64,000 nucleotides of DNA. It comes from Hyphococcus flavus. Its GTDB lineage: Bacteria; Pseudomonadota; Alphaproteobacteria; Caulobacterales; Parvularculaceae. Below the pieces are notes generated by a model. The model saw only the letters and a list, made by a program, of their open reading frames with translations, had not been told where the DNA came from and made no database searches. Location: contig NZ_CP118166.1 in the NCBI RefSeq assembly GCF_028748065.1, positions 3,408,650 to 3,472,649 of the forward strand, in the 5' to 3' direction. Below, piece after piece: positions 37,498 through 46,112 of this stretch. Every line of letters starts with the position of its first letter. Within the stretch, counting starts at the first letter, position 1. Made by a program: the position numbers and the translations under genes.

Positions 37498-38206
37498 CAC
37501 CAGTTACGTCGCGCTTTCAAAACAGGCGGGACTTTCTAAAGAGCTCAACAGCATCGCGAATAATATCGCCAATGCTGATACAGCGGGCTACCGCCGCGAA
37601 GGCTTTGTCTTTTCCGAATATGTCCGCATGCTTGAACCGCATGAGCGTTCGGTGTCTCAGACGAATATCGGCGGACGATTTTTCGACGCCGCGCCTGGCG
37701 CGCTTGTGGAAACGGGCTCCGCCTACGACGTCGCCATCGAGGGCGAGGGTTATTTCGTCGTGCAAACGCCGAACGGCGAGCGCCTGACCCGCGCTGGCGC
37801 GTTCGTCATGGACCGCGAAGGTCAGTTGACGACACAGGAAGGTCACCTGGTGCTTGGCGAGGGATCTTCACCCATCGCCCTGCCCCCGAATGCAACCAAC
37901 ATTACCATCGCCAATGACGGATCGATCGCAGCCGACGGCGCGCCCGTTGGCCGAATGGCGCTTGTGAGCGCCGAGCCGACTGAGCTCATGCGCGAAGGCG
38001 GTAACCTGCTGCGTTCAACAGGAGAACTGACGCCGCTGGAACAGCCAAAACTGCGCCAGGGTTTCGTTGAAGAATCCAACGTCAATCCGGTGATGGAAAT
38101 CTCGCGCCTGATCGAAGTGCAGCGTGCTTATGAAATGGGTCAGAAACTTTTGAAAGATGACGACGAACGGATCTCGAAAACCGTCGAAGCCATGAGAGCT
38201 CGCTAA
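37490..38206 (+). CDS. flgF: Flagellar basal-body rod protein FlgF
   Basis: 238-aa proximal rod protein. SKELNSIANNIANADTAGYRR is the N-terminal signature, EGEGYFVVQTPNGERLTRAG the core hairpin, and ISRLIEVQRAYEMGQKLL the C-terminal helix. The frame extends far upstream, but rod proteins start at this point (ATG 37490 behind a GAGGGG site). flgG follows by 26 bases. Confidence 0.95.
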   Translation: MTNTSYVALSKQAGLSKELNSIANNIANADTAGYRREGFVFSEYVRMLEPHERSVSQTNIGGRFFDAAPGALVETGSAYDVAIEGEGYFVVQTPNGERLTRAGAFVMDREGQLTTQEGHLVLGEGSSPIALPPNATNITIANDGSIAADGAPVGRMALVSAEPTELMREGGNLLRSTGELTPLEQPKLRQGFVEESNVNPVMEISRLIEVQRAYEMGQKLLKDDDERISKTVEAMRAR

Positions 38207-38232
38207 GAGCCAATTTGTAAGGAGGGTTTCAC

Positions 38233-39018
38233 ATGCAAGCCTTGAGAATCGCAGCGACCGGCATGGATGCGCAGCAAAAGCGCGTCGAAGTCGTATCGAA
38301 CAATATCGCGAATATGAGCACGACGGCCTATTCCACCCGCCGCGCCGAATTTGCGGATTTACATTACCAACAGCTTCGCGCGCCAGGGGCCATATCATCA
38401 TCCACCGGCCTCATCGCCCCGTCGGGCATCGAAATGGGTCTCGGCGTGCGCACCGCCGCCGTTTCGGTCAATCACGAGCAAGGCTCGCTGCGGCAAACAG
38501 GCGGCGATCTCGACCTCGCGGTCGAAGGACGCGGCATGTTTGAGGTGACGCTGCCTTCAGGCGATCCAGCCTATACGCGCGACGGCGCATTCAAGCGCAC
38601 GGGCGAAGGATTAATCGTCAATTCCGAAGGCTATCCCCTCGCTGGCGACATCACTATTCCTGAGGACGCGCGGTCCATCACCATCAACAACAACGGCGAA
38701 GTCTTCGCCTATTTCGATGGACAGACCGCCGGCCAGCAGATCGGCACCCTGACGCTGACGCTGTTCGCCAATGAAAAAGGCCTTGAGGCGCTTGGGGGCA
38801 ATCTTTTCCGTGAAACCGAAGCTTCAGGCGCGCCAATCCCCGGCGAGCCGGGCATCGATGGCCGCGGCGCGATCCGACAGGGCTTCCTAGAAGAATCCTC
38901 CGTGGACGTTGTTCAACAGATCGCTGATCTCATCGAGGCGCAGCGCGGTTATGAGCTGAACTCGAAAGTCATCTCCGCTGCTGACCAGATGCTCGGTTCG
39001 ACAACGCAGATCAGGTAA
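38233..39018 (+). CDS. flgG: Flagellar distal rod protein FlgG
   Basis: 261-aa distal rod subunit. The N-terminus MQALRIAATGMDAQQKRVEV with VSNNIANMSTTAYSTRRAEF, and the C-terminus LIEAQRGYELNSKVISAADQML, are diagnostic. Length is standard (about 261). A clear AAGGAGG lies upstream of the ATG. Confidence 0.97.
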   Translation: MQALRIAATGMDAQQKRVEVVSNNIANMSTTAYSTRRAEFADLHYQQLRAPGAISSSTGLIAPSGIEMGLGVRTAAVSVNHEQGSLRQTGGDLDLAVEGRGMFEVTLPSGDPAYTRDGAFKRTGEGLIVNSEGYPLAGDITIPEDARSITINNNGEVFAYFDGQTAGQQIGTLTLTLFANEKGLEALGGNLFRETEASGAPIPGEPGIDGRGAIRQGFLEESSVDVVQQIADLIEAQRGYELNSKVISAADQMLGSTTQIR

Positions 39019-39022
39019 CGCC

Positions 39023-39523
39023 ATGAAACGCATAACCACATATACTCTGGCGTTGCTTGGCTTGTTCGCCAGCGCCGCGTTTGCCGACGATGCGGCAGCG
39101 CCGACCTCGCCCGCCGAGGCGCAAACGAACGACGACCTGCCGATCATCGCCACCATTGCCGCCAAGAAAAAACTGGCGCCAGTGAAAGCCGCAAATCATC
39201 TGCGCGCCGGCGCGATCCTGCACGAATCCGATTTGGCCACCGATGGCGACAAAGCCGCCTATGAACCTTTCATCGGCATGGAGCTGAAACGCGCCGTTTA
39301 TGCCGGCAAAGTCATCACCGCAAACGATATCGGCATGCCGACGCTGATCGATCGCAACGCTATCGTCATGCTCGAATTTGAACGCGGGCCTCTGCTCATC
39401 ACAACGGAAGGCCGCGCGCTCGACGCAGGCGCCGTTGGAGAAATGGTGCGCGTGATGAACCTTTCCTCAAAAATCATTCTGACGGCGGAAGTCGTCGGCC
39501 CGAACAAGGTGATAACCCGATGA
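39023..39523 (+). CDS. flgA: P-ring formation chaperone FlgA
   Basis: 166-aa periplasmic chaperone with a signal peptide and a SAF-type domain (KAANHLRAGAILHESDLA, then AVYAGKVITANDIGMPTLID and IILTAEVVGPNKVITR). It assists FlgI assembly. It follows flgG by 4 bases and overlaps flgH by 4 bases. Confidence 0.9.
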   Translation: MKRITTYTLALLGLFASAAFADDAAAPTSPAEAQTNDDLPIIATIAAKKKLAPVKAANHLRAGAILHESDLATDGDKAAYEPFIGMELKRAVYAGKVITANDIGMPTLIDRNAIVMLEFERGPLLITTEGRALDAGAVGEMVRVMNLSSKIILTAEVVGPNKVITR

Positions 39524-40281
39524 CGCTTGCCCGTTATTCAAAATCTGCCGCCCTCATAGCGCTTGTCGCGACTGCGGGATGCTCATCATCGCGTCTTGAC
39601 CATATGTTCAAGCCGCCATCGATGTCACCCGTGGGCGAAATGCGCAATCCGATGCCTGCGCCCGCGCCCGAACGCTATAATGTGCCCCCGAAAAACGGCG
39701 GCGTAACTGAGCCGACGCATACTACCGCATCGCTTTGGCATTCAGGACCGACATCCCTGTTCGGCGACCGCCGGGCACGCAAATCTGGTGACATTGTCAC
39801 GGTCGTTATCGAGATTGATGAAGAAGCGGAAATGAAAAACCGCACGGACCGTTCACGATCATCGTCCGACGGACTCTCTGTTCCCGCCCTTCTCGGTGTT
39901 CCATCGCTGGCGCAAGACGTTTTGCCCGGTGGCGCTGGACTGGACCCGGCCATCGATGCGTCATCGAACAACGCATCATCAGGCGATGGCACAATCAAGC
40001 GTGAGGAACGGATTACCTTACGCATCGCCGCCACCGTTATCGGCGAATTGCCGAACGGTCACCTTGCGATTTCCGGCAGTCAGGAAATCCGCGTGAATTA
40101 CGAGCTGCGCGAACTTCTGGTCGGCGGCATCATCCGCCCTGAAGACATCGCGCGTAACAACACAATCACCTATGACAAAATCGCTGATGCGCGCATTTCG
40201 TATGGCGGGCGCGGTCAGATCAGCGACCTTCAAAAAGCACGGTATGGCTCGCAAATTCTCGACATGATCTCACCGTTCTAA
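39520..40281 (+). CDS. flgH: Flagellar L-ring lipoprotein FlgH
   Basis: 253-aa outer-membrane L-ring protein with lipobox LVATAGC and the FlgH pattern SLWHSGPTSLFGDRRARKSG, DIVTVVIEIDEEA and the C-terminal GQISDLQKARYGSQILDMIS. Length is normal. It closes the flgF-flgG-flgA-flgH unit. Confidence 0.96.
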   Translation: MTLARYSKSAALIALVATAGCSSSRLDHMFKPPSMSPVGEMRNPMPAPAPERYNVPPKNGGVTEPTHTTASLWHSGPTSLFGDRRARKSGDIVTVVIEIDEEAEMKNRTDRSRSSSDGLSVPALLGVPSLAQDVLPGGAGLDPAIDASSNNASSGDGTIKREERITLRIAATVIGELPNGHLAISGSQEIRVNYELRELLVGGIIRPEDIARNNTITYDKIADARISYGGRGQISDLQKARYGSQILDMISPF

Positions 40282-40452
40282 GCCGGCGCGTCGATGACAG
40301 TGGCGAAAACCATACACATTTCGGGGCTGAAAATAGGCTTTCAAAAATATGGAATGCTCGATGATCCCGGAAAGCGAAGAGATTTTCGCCCTAAAGATGA
40401 AGGCTTTTTTAACGGGTCAGCCGTCACAACATAGGAAACAGTCTGGCGCTAA

Positions 40453-40992
40453 ATGAAAAAACTGCTTCCCATCATCATTATCCTTGTCGCCGGCATTGCT
40501 GGCGGCGGCGGCGGCTATTTTTTTAAACTGCAAGCCTCGCAAGGCGGCGGTGAAGAACACGCTGCAGCCGATGGCGAACATGGCGAAAAATCCGATGACG
40601 GCCATGGCGATAAGAAAGACAAAAAGAAGAAAAAGAAAAAAGGCGGTCACGGCGAAGCCGATACAAGCAGTACTGTTTATATGAAATTTGGCCGCCAGTT
40701 CGTCGTTCCTGTAGTCCAGAACGGCAAGCCGCGCTCAATGATGATCATGGACATCAACATCGAAGTGGACAGCGAACAAGGCGAAACGGTTTACGCTTAC
40801 GAACCGCGTTTGCGCGACGCCATACTTTCTCATCTGATTATGAAAGCCGGTGACGGCGACCTGCCGCTCATGCTTGAAGATACAGCCGTCATGGAGAAGA
40901 CCAAGGCCGAGATTTTGGCTATCTCTAAGACTATCATCGGCGATGGCGCGTTGCAGGTCCTGATCCAGGACATCGGGATGCAGAGTTATTAG
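40453..40992 (+). CDS. Second FliL family protein (paralogue 2)
   Basis: 179-aa FliL-type protein: TM helix at residues 3-22, then a His/Gly/Lys linker with a (KDKKKKKKKGGHG) stretch, then a FliL-like periplasmic domain (GRQFVVPVVQNGKPRSMMIM and the helical LRDAILSHLIM region). It shares a 29-base nucleotide stretch with fliL at 32.6 kb, although the domains differ widely. It may form a separate ring or act in regulation. A 171-base gap precedes it, so it may have its own promoter. Confidence 0.82.
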   Translation: MKKLLPIIIILVAGIAGGGGGYFFKLQASQGGGEEHAAADGEHGEKSDDGHGDKKDKKKKKKKGGHGEADTSSTVYMKFGRQFVVPVVQNGKPRSMMIMDINIEVDSEQGETVYAYEPRLRDAILSHLIMKAGDGDLPLMLEDTAVMEKTKAEILAISKTIIGDGALQVLIQDIGMQSY

Positions 40993-41128
40993 AACGCCGG
41001 GCGAAAAAGTGGAATCCGGTTTTTCGCAAATCAGGCGCGACAACTAAGAATCTAGATCAGCGGGTGATGCAACCTTATCGCCCGATGATCTAGGCGCCCA
41101 AAAAGCGTTGCAGTCTTATGTCATCGTC

Positions 41129-41205
41129 ATCCCGGACTTGATCCGGGATCCATTATATACGCAATAGCTATTCATATTAGCTGGATGCCGGGTCGAGCCC
41201 GGCAT
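41129..41205. repeat. Two REP-like palindromes between convergent genes
   Basis: ATCCCGGA/TCCGGGAT around CTTGA (41129-41149), and ATGCCGGG/CCCGGCAT around TCGAG (41185-41205), each with 8-bp perfect arms. They lie between the convergent fliL paralogue and flgD and may double as transcription ends. Confidence 0.8.
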
Positions 41206-41235
41206 GACGCGTTTCTATTCTTTAGCCGGAAATTT

Positions 41236-41979
41236 TTAAGAAGCAGCTTGCTGCTGTTCTTCTTCAAGGGCGCCGAGGCCTGTGATCTGGTCCGGCGTGA
41301 CTTCAACGCCGCCATCAAGAACGATAGACGGTTCGCCCTCAGCATTCAGCCGCACTTCGCGCACGCCGCCGAAAGTGTTCGCCGCTTCCTGGCCAAGCAC
41401 GGTTCCGTCGGCTGCATAATAAATGGCGTTGACGGCATAAGCGCCTTGCGGCGCTGGCGCGCCGTTAACAAGACCATTCCAGGTTTGAACGCCCGTCGAG
41501 TTTACTGACGGAAAGCGCGCGATTTCAGCGCCGTTACGGTCAGAAATCACGGTCTGAACATAGGCGGCTTCGCTTGAACCAGACAGACGATACTTCACCG
41601 GATCGCCATCAAAAAAGGCGGGCGCATCAGTCGCCTCAGCCTGCTTGCCGATCCAACTCGCGTACTTGTCGATATTGCCGCCACCGCCCAGCGCATCTGC
41701 GATAGAATCCAGCTTGTTATTGGCGTTGACGAGCTGTTCAACGGAAGAGAATTGCGCGAGCTGCGCCACGAACTCAGTTGAGTCTGCCGGGTCAAGCGGA
41801 TCCTGATTCTTTAGCTGCGCCGTGAGCAACGTCAGAAAGTTTTGAAAGTCGACGGCGTTAAGGCCGGTGTTCTTGCTTTCCGTTTCCGACGCTGAGGCCT
41901 GGGCTGCTTGCGCAGCAGCGGCCGTTGATTGTGATTGCTGATTTTGTGGTGTCGAGCCAGTTGGTGATACAGCCTGCAT
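41236..41979 (-). CDS. flgD: Flagellar hook assembly protein FlgD
   Basis: 247-aa hook-cap protein. The N-terminal motif FQNFLTLLTAQLKNQDPLDP with FVAQLAQFSSVEQL is diagnostic; the C-terminal FnIII/tudor part (GAYAVNAIYYAADGTV) follows. It lies downstream of fliK on the same strand with a 20-base gap. Confidence 0.95.
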   Translation of the reverse strand: MQAVSPTGSTPQNQQSQSTAAAAQAAQASASETESKNTGLNAVDFQNFLTLLTAQLKNQDPLDPADSTEFVAQLAQFSSVEQLVNANNKLDSIADALGGGGNIDKYASWIGKQAEATDAPAFFDGDPVKYRLSGSSEAAYVQTVISDRNGAEIARFPSVNSTGVQTWNGLVNGAPAPQGAYAVNAIYYAADGTVLGQEAANTFGGVREVRLNAEGEPSIVLDGGVEVTPDQITGLGALEEEQQQAAS

Positions 41980-41999
41980 GATATTCCCCGTCCTGGATT

Positions 42000-43106
42000 T
42001 TATAGACGCCGGTCGAGACGGCCAAGCATGGCCATGCGATCTTGCTGATCAAGCTCGCCCGCCGCATCCGATTCCAACTGTTCAGCCGAAACGACATAAG
42101 AATTCCCGGCCTCTGCGTTTTCTTCAGCCGGGTTTTCCGCGCCCTGCTCTGCAAACTGCAGATCAAGACCTTCAAAGCCCTGCTCCGCCAAGGATTTCTG
42201 GAATGCATCCGCATGGCGGCGCATCAGGTCCAGTGTTTCCGGCGTATCGGCTGAAACAACCGCGCGCACAAGCTCTACGCCGTCACCTTCGAAGTTAATC
42301 GTAACCCGGCCGAGTTCCGGCGGATCGAGACGCACTTCAAGGCGCCCCTCGCCTTGCCGCGCGACAACCGCAGCGATGATCTGATCGCGCACCGGGTTGA
42401 TGTTGAGCGTTTTGTCTGCCGCAGCAGAGGCTGTCTCAATACGCAACTGCGCGCTGCGTTCTGAAACAGGCGCGTCAGCGTCGATAACGCCTGTAAACGG
42501 TGTAACTTCAGCTTTTGCGGTTTCACCAAGCGCCTTTGCGGCAGCTGCGACAGGGTTATTTAATCCTAAAGACAAGCCGTTCTTCTGTGCACCATTACGA
42601 GGTGAAAGAAACGCCTGTTCATTGGCGCTATCGTTATTCGGCCCAAGACGTAGCTCAAGGCTGTTTTCTTCAATGAAGCCGTTATCCCCGGTCACAAGCG
42701 GCGATGTTCCAACTTGCATTGTCGCGGCTCCCACCGCTCCAGGTCCTTGCTTAACAGTAGCAACGTTGATGAGCGGCGCCTCGCCGGGCGAACCGGGGGC
42801 AAACAACCCTTCAACTTGCGAGCCATCAGAACCTTCTTGCGGTATGAGTGCGTTCCCGCTTCGAAGCTCACCCTGATTGAGCGATTCAAGAAGCTCACTA
42901 TTCGTGGTTTCTGCTGCGAGTTTTGTGGAGACTTCCGGAACGTTTGCGTCACCGCCTGGCGTTAGCAAACGATTCAGAATGGCGAAGAAACCGTTACTAT
43001 CGGTTTGCGCATTTCCGGATGAATTTAATGAGGTCGCACTGACACCGCCTTCGACAGAAGGTTTGGCCCCGAGCGATGTGAGAAAAGCGAGCGGCGAATT
43101 TTGCAT
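42000..43106 (-). CDS. fliK: Flagellar hook-length control protein FliK
   Basis: 368-aa protein with a low-complexity N-terminal two thirds and a typical C-terminal Flg_hook domain: EGRLEVRLDPPELGRVTINF, then DTPETLDLMRRHADAFQKSL and GLDLQF. It sets the hook length and switches export specificity. It is coupled to flgD and divergent from flgJ. Confidence 0.9.
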   Translation of the reverse strand: MQNSPLAFLTSLGAKPSVEGGVSATSLNSSGNAQTDSNGFFAILNRLLTPGGDANVPEVSTKLAAETTNSELLESLNQGELRSGNALIPQEGSDGSQVEGLFAPGSPGEAPLINVATVKQGPGAVGAATMQVGTSPLVTGDNGFIEENSLELRLGPNNDSANEQAFLSPRNGAQKNGLSLGLNNPVAAAAKALGETAKAEVTPFTGVIDADAPVSERSAQLRIETASAAADKTLNINPVRDQIIAAVVARQGEGRLEVRLDPPELGRVTINFEGDGVELVRAVVSADTPETLDLMRRHADAFQKSLAEQGFEGLDLQFAEQGAENPAEENAEAGNSYVVSAEQLESDAAGELDQQDRMAMLGRLDRRL

Positions 43107-43188
43107 AAAGCTTTCCTACGTTTGATAACTTATTTTTTAGTTACGGCGCGTAGGTTTACTTAAAATTTTTTCTATCTGGAGCGCCTTG

Positions 43189-43494
43189 ATGGATATCGCC
43201 GCCCTTCCGGCAATCATGAATGCGGCATCGTTAAAAGATGCAAACGAAACCGCGCCTGAGGCTACGCGTCGTGATGAAGAGATACGCGCAAAGGCCAAGG
43301 AATTCGAAGCGGTCTTTATCGCTGAAATGCTTTCGCATGCCGGCCTCGATAAGGCGGTATCGGAAAATTCCGGGCATGGCGGTGAAGCGTTTTCTCGCAT
43401 GCTGGTTGAGGCCTATGCGGAACAACTAGCAGACAAAGGCGGGTTTGGTCTCGCCGATCAGATATATCGCCAATTGAAGGGCCAAAGCTCGTGA
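43189..43494 (+). CDS. flgJ: Rod-binding protein FlgJ (single domain)
   Basis: 101-aa protein with only the rod-binding FlgJ_N domain: KEFEAVFIAEMLSHAGLDKA then GGEAFSRMLVEAYAEQLADK. The C-terminal muramidase of enterobacterial FlgJ is absent, as is usual in alphaproteobacteria. A TTG precedes the ATG directly; the ATG is used. Its stop overlaps the next gene's GTG start. Confidence 0.9.
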   Translation: MDIAALPAIMNAASLKDANETAPEATRRDEEIRAKAKEFEAVFIAEMLSHAGLDKAVSENSGHGGEAFSRMLVEAYAEQLADKGGFGLADQIYRQLKGQSS

Positions 43495-43877
43495 ATGCAC
43501 AACTTGCAAAACTGAAAACCATCATTTCTGATCTCGCCAGGGTAACGGAAGCTGAACGCAACGCCATCGCAAAGCGCGCTTTTGACGCAGTCGCTGAAAT
43601 GGCGGATCAAAAAGAAACGCTACTGTCCGAGTTTGAAACGCTGTCGCGCGAACTTGGTGAATCGGATTTAACGGAGTCTCTTATACAAGAACTCGATAAA
43701 ATCCGCGCGCAAGCAGATGAAAACGCAACGATTTTAAAAGCTGCAGCCGAAGGCGCCAGGAGCGCGCGAGCACGGTTGCAGTCATTGCGAGAGTCCGAAC
43801 TTAAAACAGGCATGTACGGCGCTGATGGCGCCGCTGTCAAAAACCCGAATGCTTCAACGTTTGCTTCAAAAGCATGA
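43491..43877 (+). CDS. FlgN-like export chaperone candidate
   Basis: 128-aa mostly helical protein starting at GTG 43491 (GTGA overlap with the flgJ stop). It is Ala/Glu-rich with heptads around residues 15-100, and ends with an ALRSARARLQSLRESELKTG-like helix (paraphrased in part) seen in FlgN-type chaperones for FlgK/FlgL. Assignment is by position, size and fold pattern. Confidence 0.68.
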   Translation: MNAQLAKLKTIISDLARVTEAERNAIAKRAFDAVAEMADQKETLLSEFETLSRELGESDLTESLIQELDKIRAQADENATILKAAAEGARSARARLQSLRESELKTGMYGADGAAVKNPNASTFASKA

Positions 43878-43920
43878 GGTTAAGGGCTTGTTATACCCTT
43901 CAGTGTACTTTCCACGAATG

Positions 43921-43935
43921 CAGTCCTCAGGACTG
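43921..43935. promoter_or_regulatory. Palindrome upstream of flagellin gene
   Basis: CAGTCCT-C-AGGACTG, a perfect odd dyad 130 bases upstream of the flagellin ATG. A second hairpin, CCCGCG with CGCGGG around CAACC, lies at 43985-44001. Either could be a regulator site or part of the mRNA leader; FlbT is known to act on flagellin leaders in Caulobacter. Confidence 0.4.
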
Positions 43936-44064
43936 TTGCGGACGCGCCTAAATGGTTCGCCGCGAGCTAAAACGGCTCGAAAACCCCGCGCAACCCGCGG
44001 GACTCCCGGCAACTCCCTCGTGAGGTCGGACCGTTAAACCTAACGATCCAACAGGAGTATAAAA

Positions 44065-45228
44065 ATGAACTCTCTACTGACAAACACTTCCGCCATGGTT
44101 GCCTTGCAGAACCTTCGTTCGGTCAACAAAGACCTGAATATGGTTCAAGAGCAGATTTCGACTGGTAAAAAAGTCGGTAATGCAAAAGACAACGCAGCTA
44201 TCTTCGCGATCTCCACGGTCATGCAGTCTGACGTGAAGGGCTTTGAAGCGATCAACCAGTCGCTTAATCTTGGCGCTTCGTCCGTTGGCGTTGCTCGTGG
44301 CGCGGCGGAAAAAGTGACTGAATTGCTCACCGAGATTAAAGGTCTCGTTGTTGCTGCTCAGGAAGAAAACGTTGACCGTGCAAAAATCCAGACGGATATT
44401 GGCCAGCTTCGCGACCAGATTTCGTCTATTGTTGATGCTGCTCAGTTCAACGGTTTGAACTTTCTTAAAGGTTCAGACACCACATCGTTCCTCGCGTCTC
44501 TTGACCGCGATTCAGGTGGCAGCGTTACAGCCAGCAACATTTCCGTTTCCGCTCAAAGCCTTGAGCTGACGGCTGGTACTGCTGTTGCTAGCACGCTGAC
44601 TGGCACGACTGGCGCCAACGGCACTGCTGACTCTGCTGCAGCACTTGTTGCGACAGGCAACGACTTTACGTTGACTGTCACTGGCACGGTCGCTGATGGC
44701 AACGTCCTTGAGCTGAAAATCGACGGTACGCGTTTCTCGTACACTGTTGACACCGGCGAAGACGAAACCGACGTCGCAAACGCTATCAACAACGCGATCA
44801 ATGATGCCGGCATCGCTGGCGTTACCGCAGCTGTTGCCGGCGGCACTGTCACCATCTCGAACGCCACTGGCGGCGCTGTTGCATTCGAAGCTGCAGTGAC
44901 TGACGGCAGCGGCGGTCTTGCTGGCCTGACAGGCATCAACGTCGAGTCTGATCCTACAGGCGCACTTTCTGAGATCGAAGATCTCATTGATTACGCCGTG
45001 GACGTATCTGCTGAATTTGGTTCCGCTCAAAAGCGTATCGAAATTCAGAACGAATTCGTCACGAACCTGACGGACTCACTGAAGACAGGTATCGGCGCCC
45101 TGACGGACGCTGATCTGGAAGCCGCTTCGGCTCGCTTGCAGTCTCTGCAGGTGCAGCAGCAGCTGGGTATCCAGGCGCTGTCTATTGCGAATCAGTCGCC
45201 GAACTCAATCCTCGGCCTGTTCCGCTAA
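44065..45228 (+). CDS. fliC: Flagellin
   Basis: 387-aa filament protein. The N-terminal D0/D1 (NTSAMVALQNLRSVNKDLNM, QISTGKKVGNAKDNAAIFAI) and C-terminal D1/D0 (RLQSLQVQQQLGIQALSIAN) are conserved. The middle (about residues 155-300) is Ala/Gly/Thr-rich beta sequence and is larger than in the shortest alphaproteobacterial flagellins. A strong AACAGGAG site precedes the ATG. A UUCG-loop hairpin follows and separates it from flaF and flbT. It is the only flagellin in the window. Confidence 0.97.
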   Translation: MNSLLTNTSAMVALQNLRSVNKDLNMVQEQISTGKKVGNAKDNAAIFAISTVMQSDVKGFEAINQSLNLGASSVGVARGAAEKVTELLTEIKGLVVAAQEENVDRAKIQTDIGQLRDQISSIVDAAQFNGLNFLKGSDTTSFLASLDRDSGGSVTASNISVSAQSLELTAGTAVASTLTGTTGANGTADSAAALVATGNDFTLTVTGTVADGNVLELKIDGTRFSYTVDTGEDETDVANAINNAINDAGIAGVTAAVAGGTVTISNATGGAVAFEAAVTDGSGGLAGLTGINVESDPTGALSEIEDLIDYAVDVSAEFGSAQKRIEIQNEFVTNLTDSLKTGIGALTDADLEAASARLQSLQVQQQLGIQALSIANQSPNSILGLFR

Positions 45229-45239
45229 TAACAACTTCC

Positions 45240-45267
45240 CTCACGGAGGCCTTCGGGCCTCCGTGAG
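45240..45267 (+). terminator. UUCG-loop hairpin after flagellin (terminator or attenuator)
   Basis: A 12-bp perfect stem CTCACGGAGGCC closes on a TTCG tetraloop. No long T-run follows on the plus strand. This very stable hairpin likely ends or stabilises the abundant flagellin mRNA while letting some transcription through to flaF. Confidence 0.7.
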
Positions 45268-45309
45268 ACCTTAATGATAAAAAAAGATTGGGTACGGGGT
45301 AAGAAGATT

Positions 45310-45699
45310 ATGACAGTTTCAGCGCTCGCGAGAAACGCCTATCAACAATCAACCAAAAGCACGGCGGAGCCGCGTTCCGTAGAGCGCCAGTTGCTGACCC
45401 GTCTTACGAGCGCGCTGATCGCAGCGGACAAGTCGCGCGATACTGACAAAGCCGGCGTTGCAAGAGCGCTTGGAAAGAACCTGGAATTCTGGACAGTTAT
45501 TGCTGCCGATGTCGCCAGCGAAGGCAACCAGCTTTCAGCGGAATTGCGTTCGCAGCTTTTTTATCTCTACGAGTTCACACGCTATACGACAAACAAGATT
45601 TTAGGCGGCGATGACAGCGTTAGCATTCACCCGCTGATTGAGATCAACCAGAATATCATGGCCGGCCTTCAAGGAGGCCCACAAGGCGCCGCTTCATGA
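45310..45699 (+). CDS. flaF: Flagellar biosynthesis regulator FlaF
   Basis: 129-aa FlaF, needed for flagellin synthesis and secretion in alphaproteobacteria. It starts MTVSALARNAYQQ, and NLEFWTVIAADVASEGNQLS is the family core. The ATG at 45310 follows AAGAAG. It overlaps flbT by 4 bases. Confidence 0.95.
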   Translation: MTVSALARNAYQQSTKSTAEPRSVERQLLTRLTSALIAADKSRDTDKAGVARALGKNLEFWTVIAADVASEGNQLSAELRSQLFYLYEFTRYTTNKILGGDDSVSIHPLIEINQNIMAGLQGGPQGAAS

Positions 45700-46112
45700 C
45701 AGGGCTCGTTATAAAGCTGAAACCGAACGAGAAAGTGCTCGTGAACGGCGTGATCCTCCAAAATGGAGATCGCGCCGCAAGCATAAGAGTGCGTTCGAAT
45801 GATGTTTCTATTCTGCGCGCCAGCGACGCCATCCAGAAAGAAGACGCCAACACGCCGTTAAAGCGTATTTATTACGTCGCACAGCTCGCTATGGCAGGTG
45901 AAGCAGAGGCCGAAGCAGCATCAAGAGAGATTCTAACAGGCCTCGAACCGTTGCGGCCTATTTTTTCTGGTGAAGCGGAGGGTGAACTTTCACGCGCCGT
46001 AAACGCGGCGGTGGAAAAGAAGTTTTTCGTCGTCATGCGCGCCGTGAAAAAATTATTTCCACTTGAAGAGGCTCTGCTTAACCGTTCTTCACAAACCGCG
46101 TTAGCGTCATGA
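45696..46112 (+). CDS. flbT: Flagellin regulator FlbT
   Basis: 138-aa FlbT, a post-transcriptional regulator of flagellin. The N-terminus LVIKLKPNEKVLVNGVILQN and the SIRVRSNDVSILRASDAI segment are typical. Overlapping starts and stops with flaF and the next gene indicate one unit. It probably acts on the leader of the upstream flagellin gene. Confidence 0.96.
   Translation: MTGLVIKLKPNEKVLVNGVILQNGDRAASIRVRSNDVSILRASDAIQKEDANTPLKRIYYVAQLAMAGEAEAEAASREILTGLEPLRPIFSGEAEGELSRAVNAAVEKKFFVVMRAVKKLFPLEEALLNRSSQTALAS

Noticed and set aside
43953..43967. Possible sigma-54 promoter (GG-N10-GC) upstream of flagellin
   Set aside because: Only GG and GC fit; the TGGCAC and TTGC cores do not.
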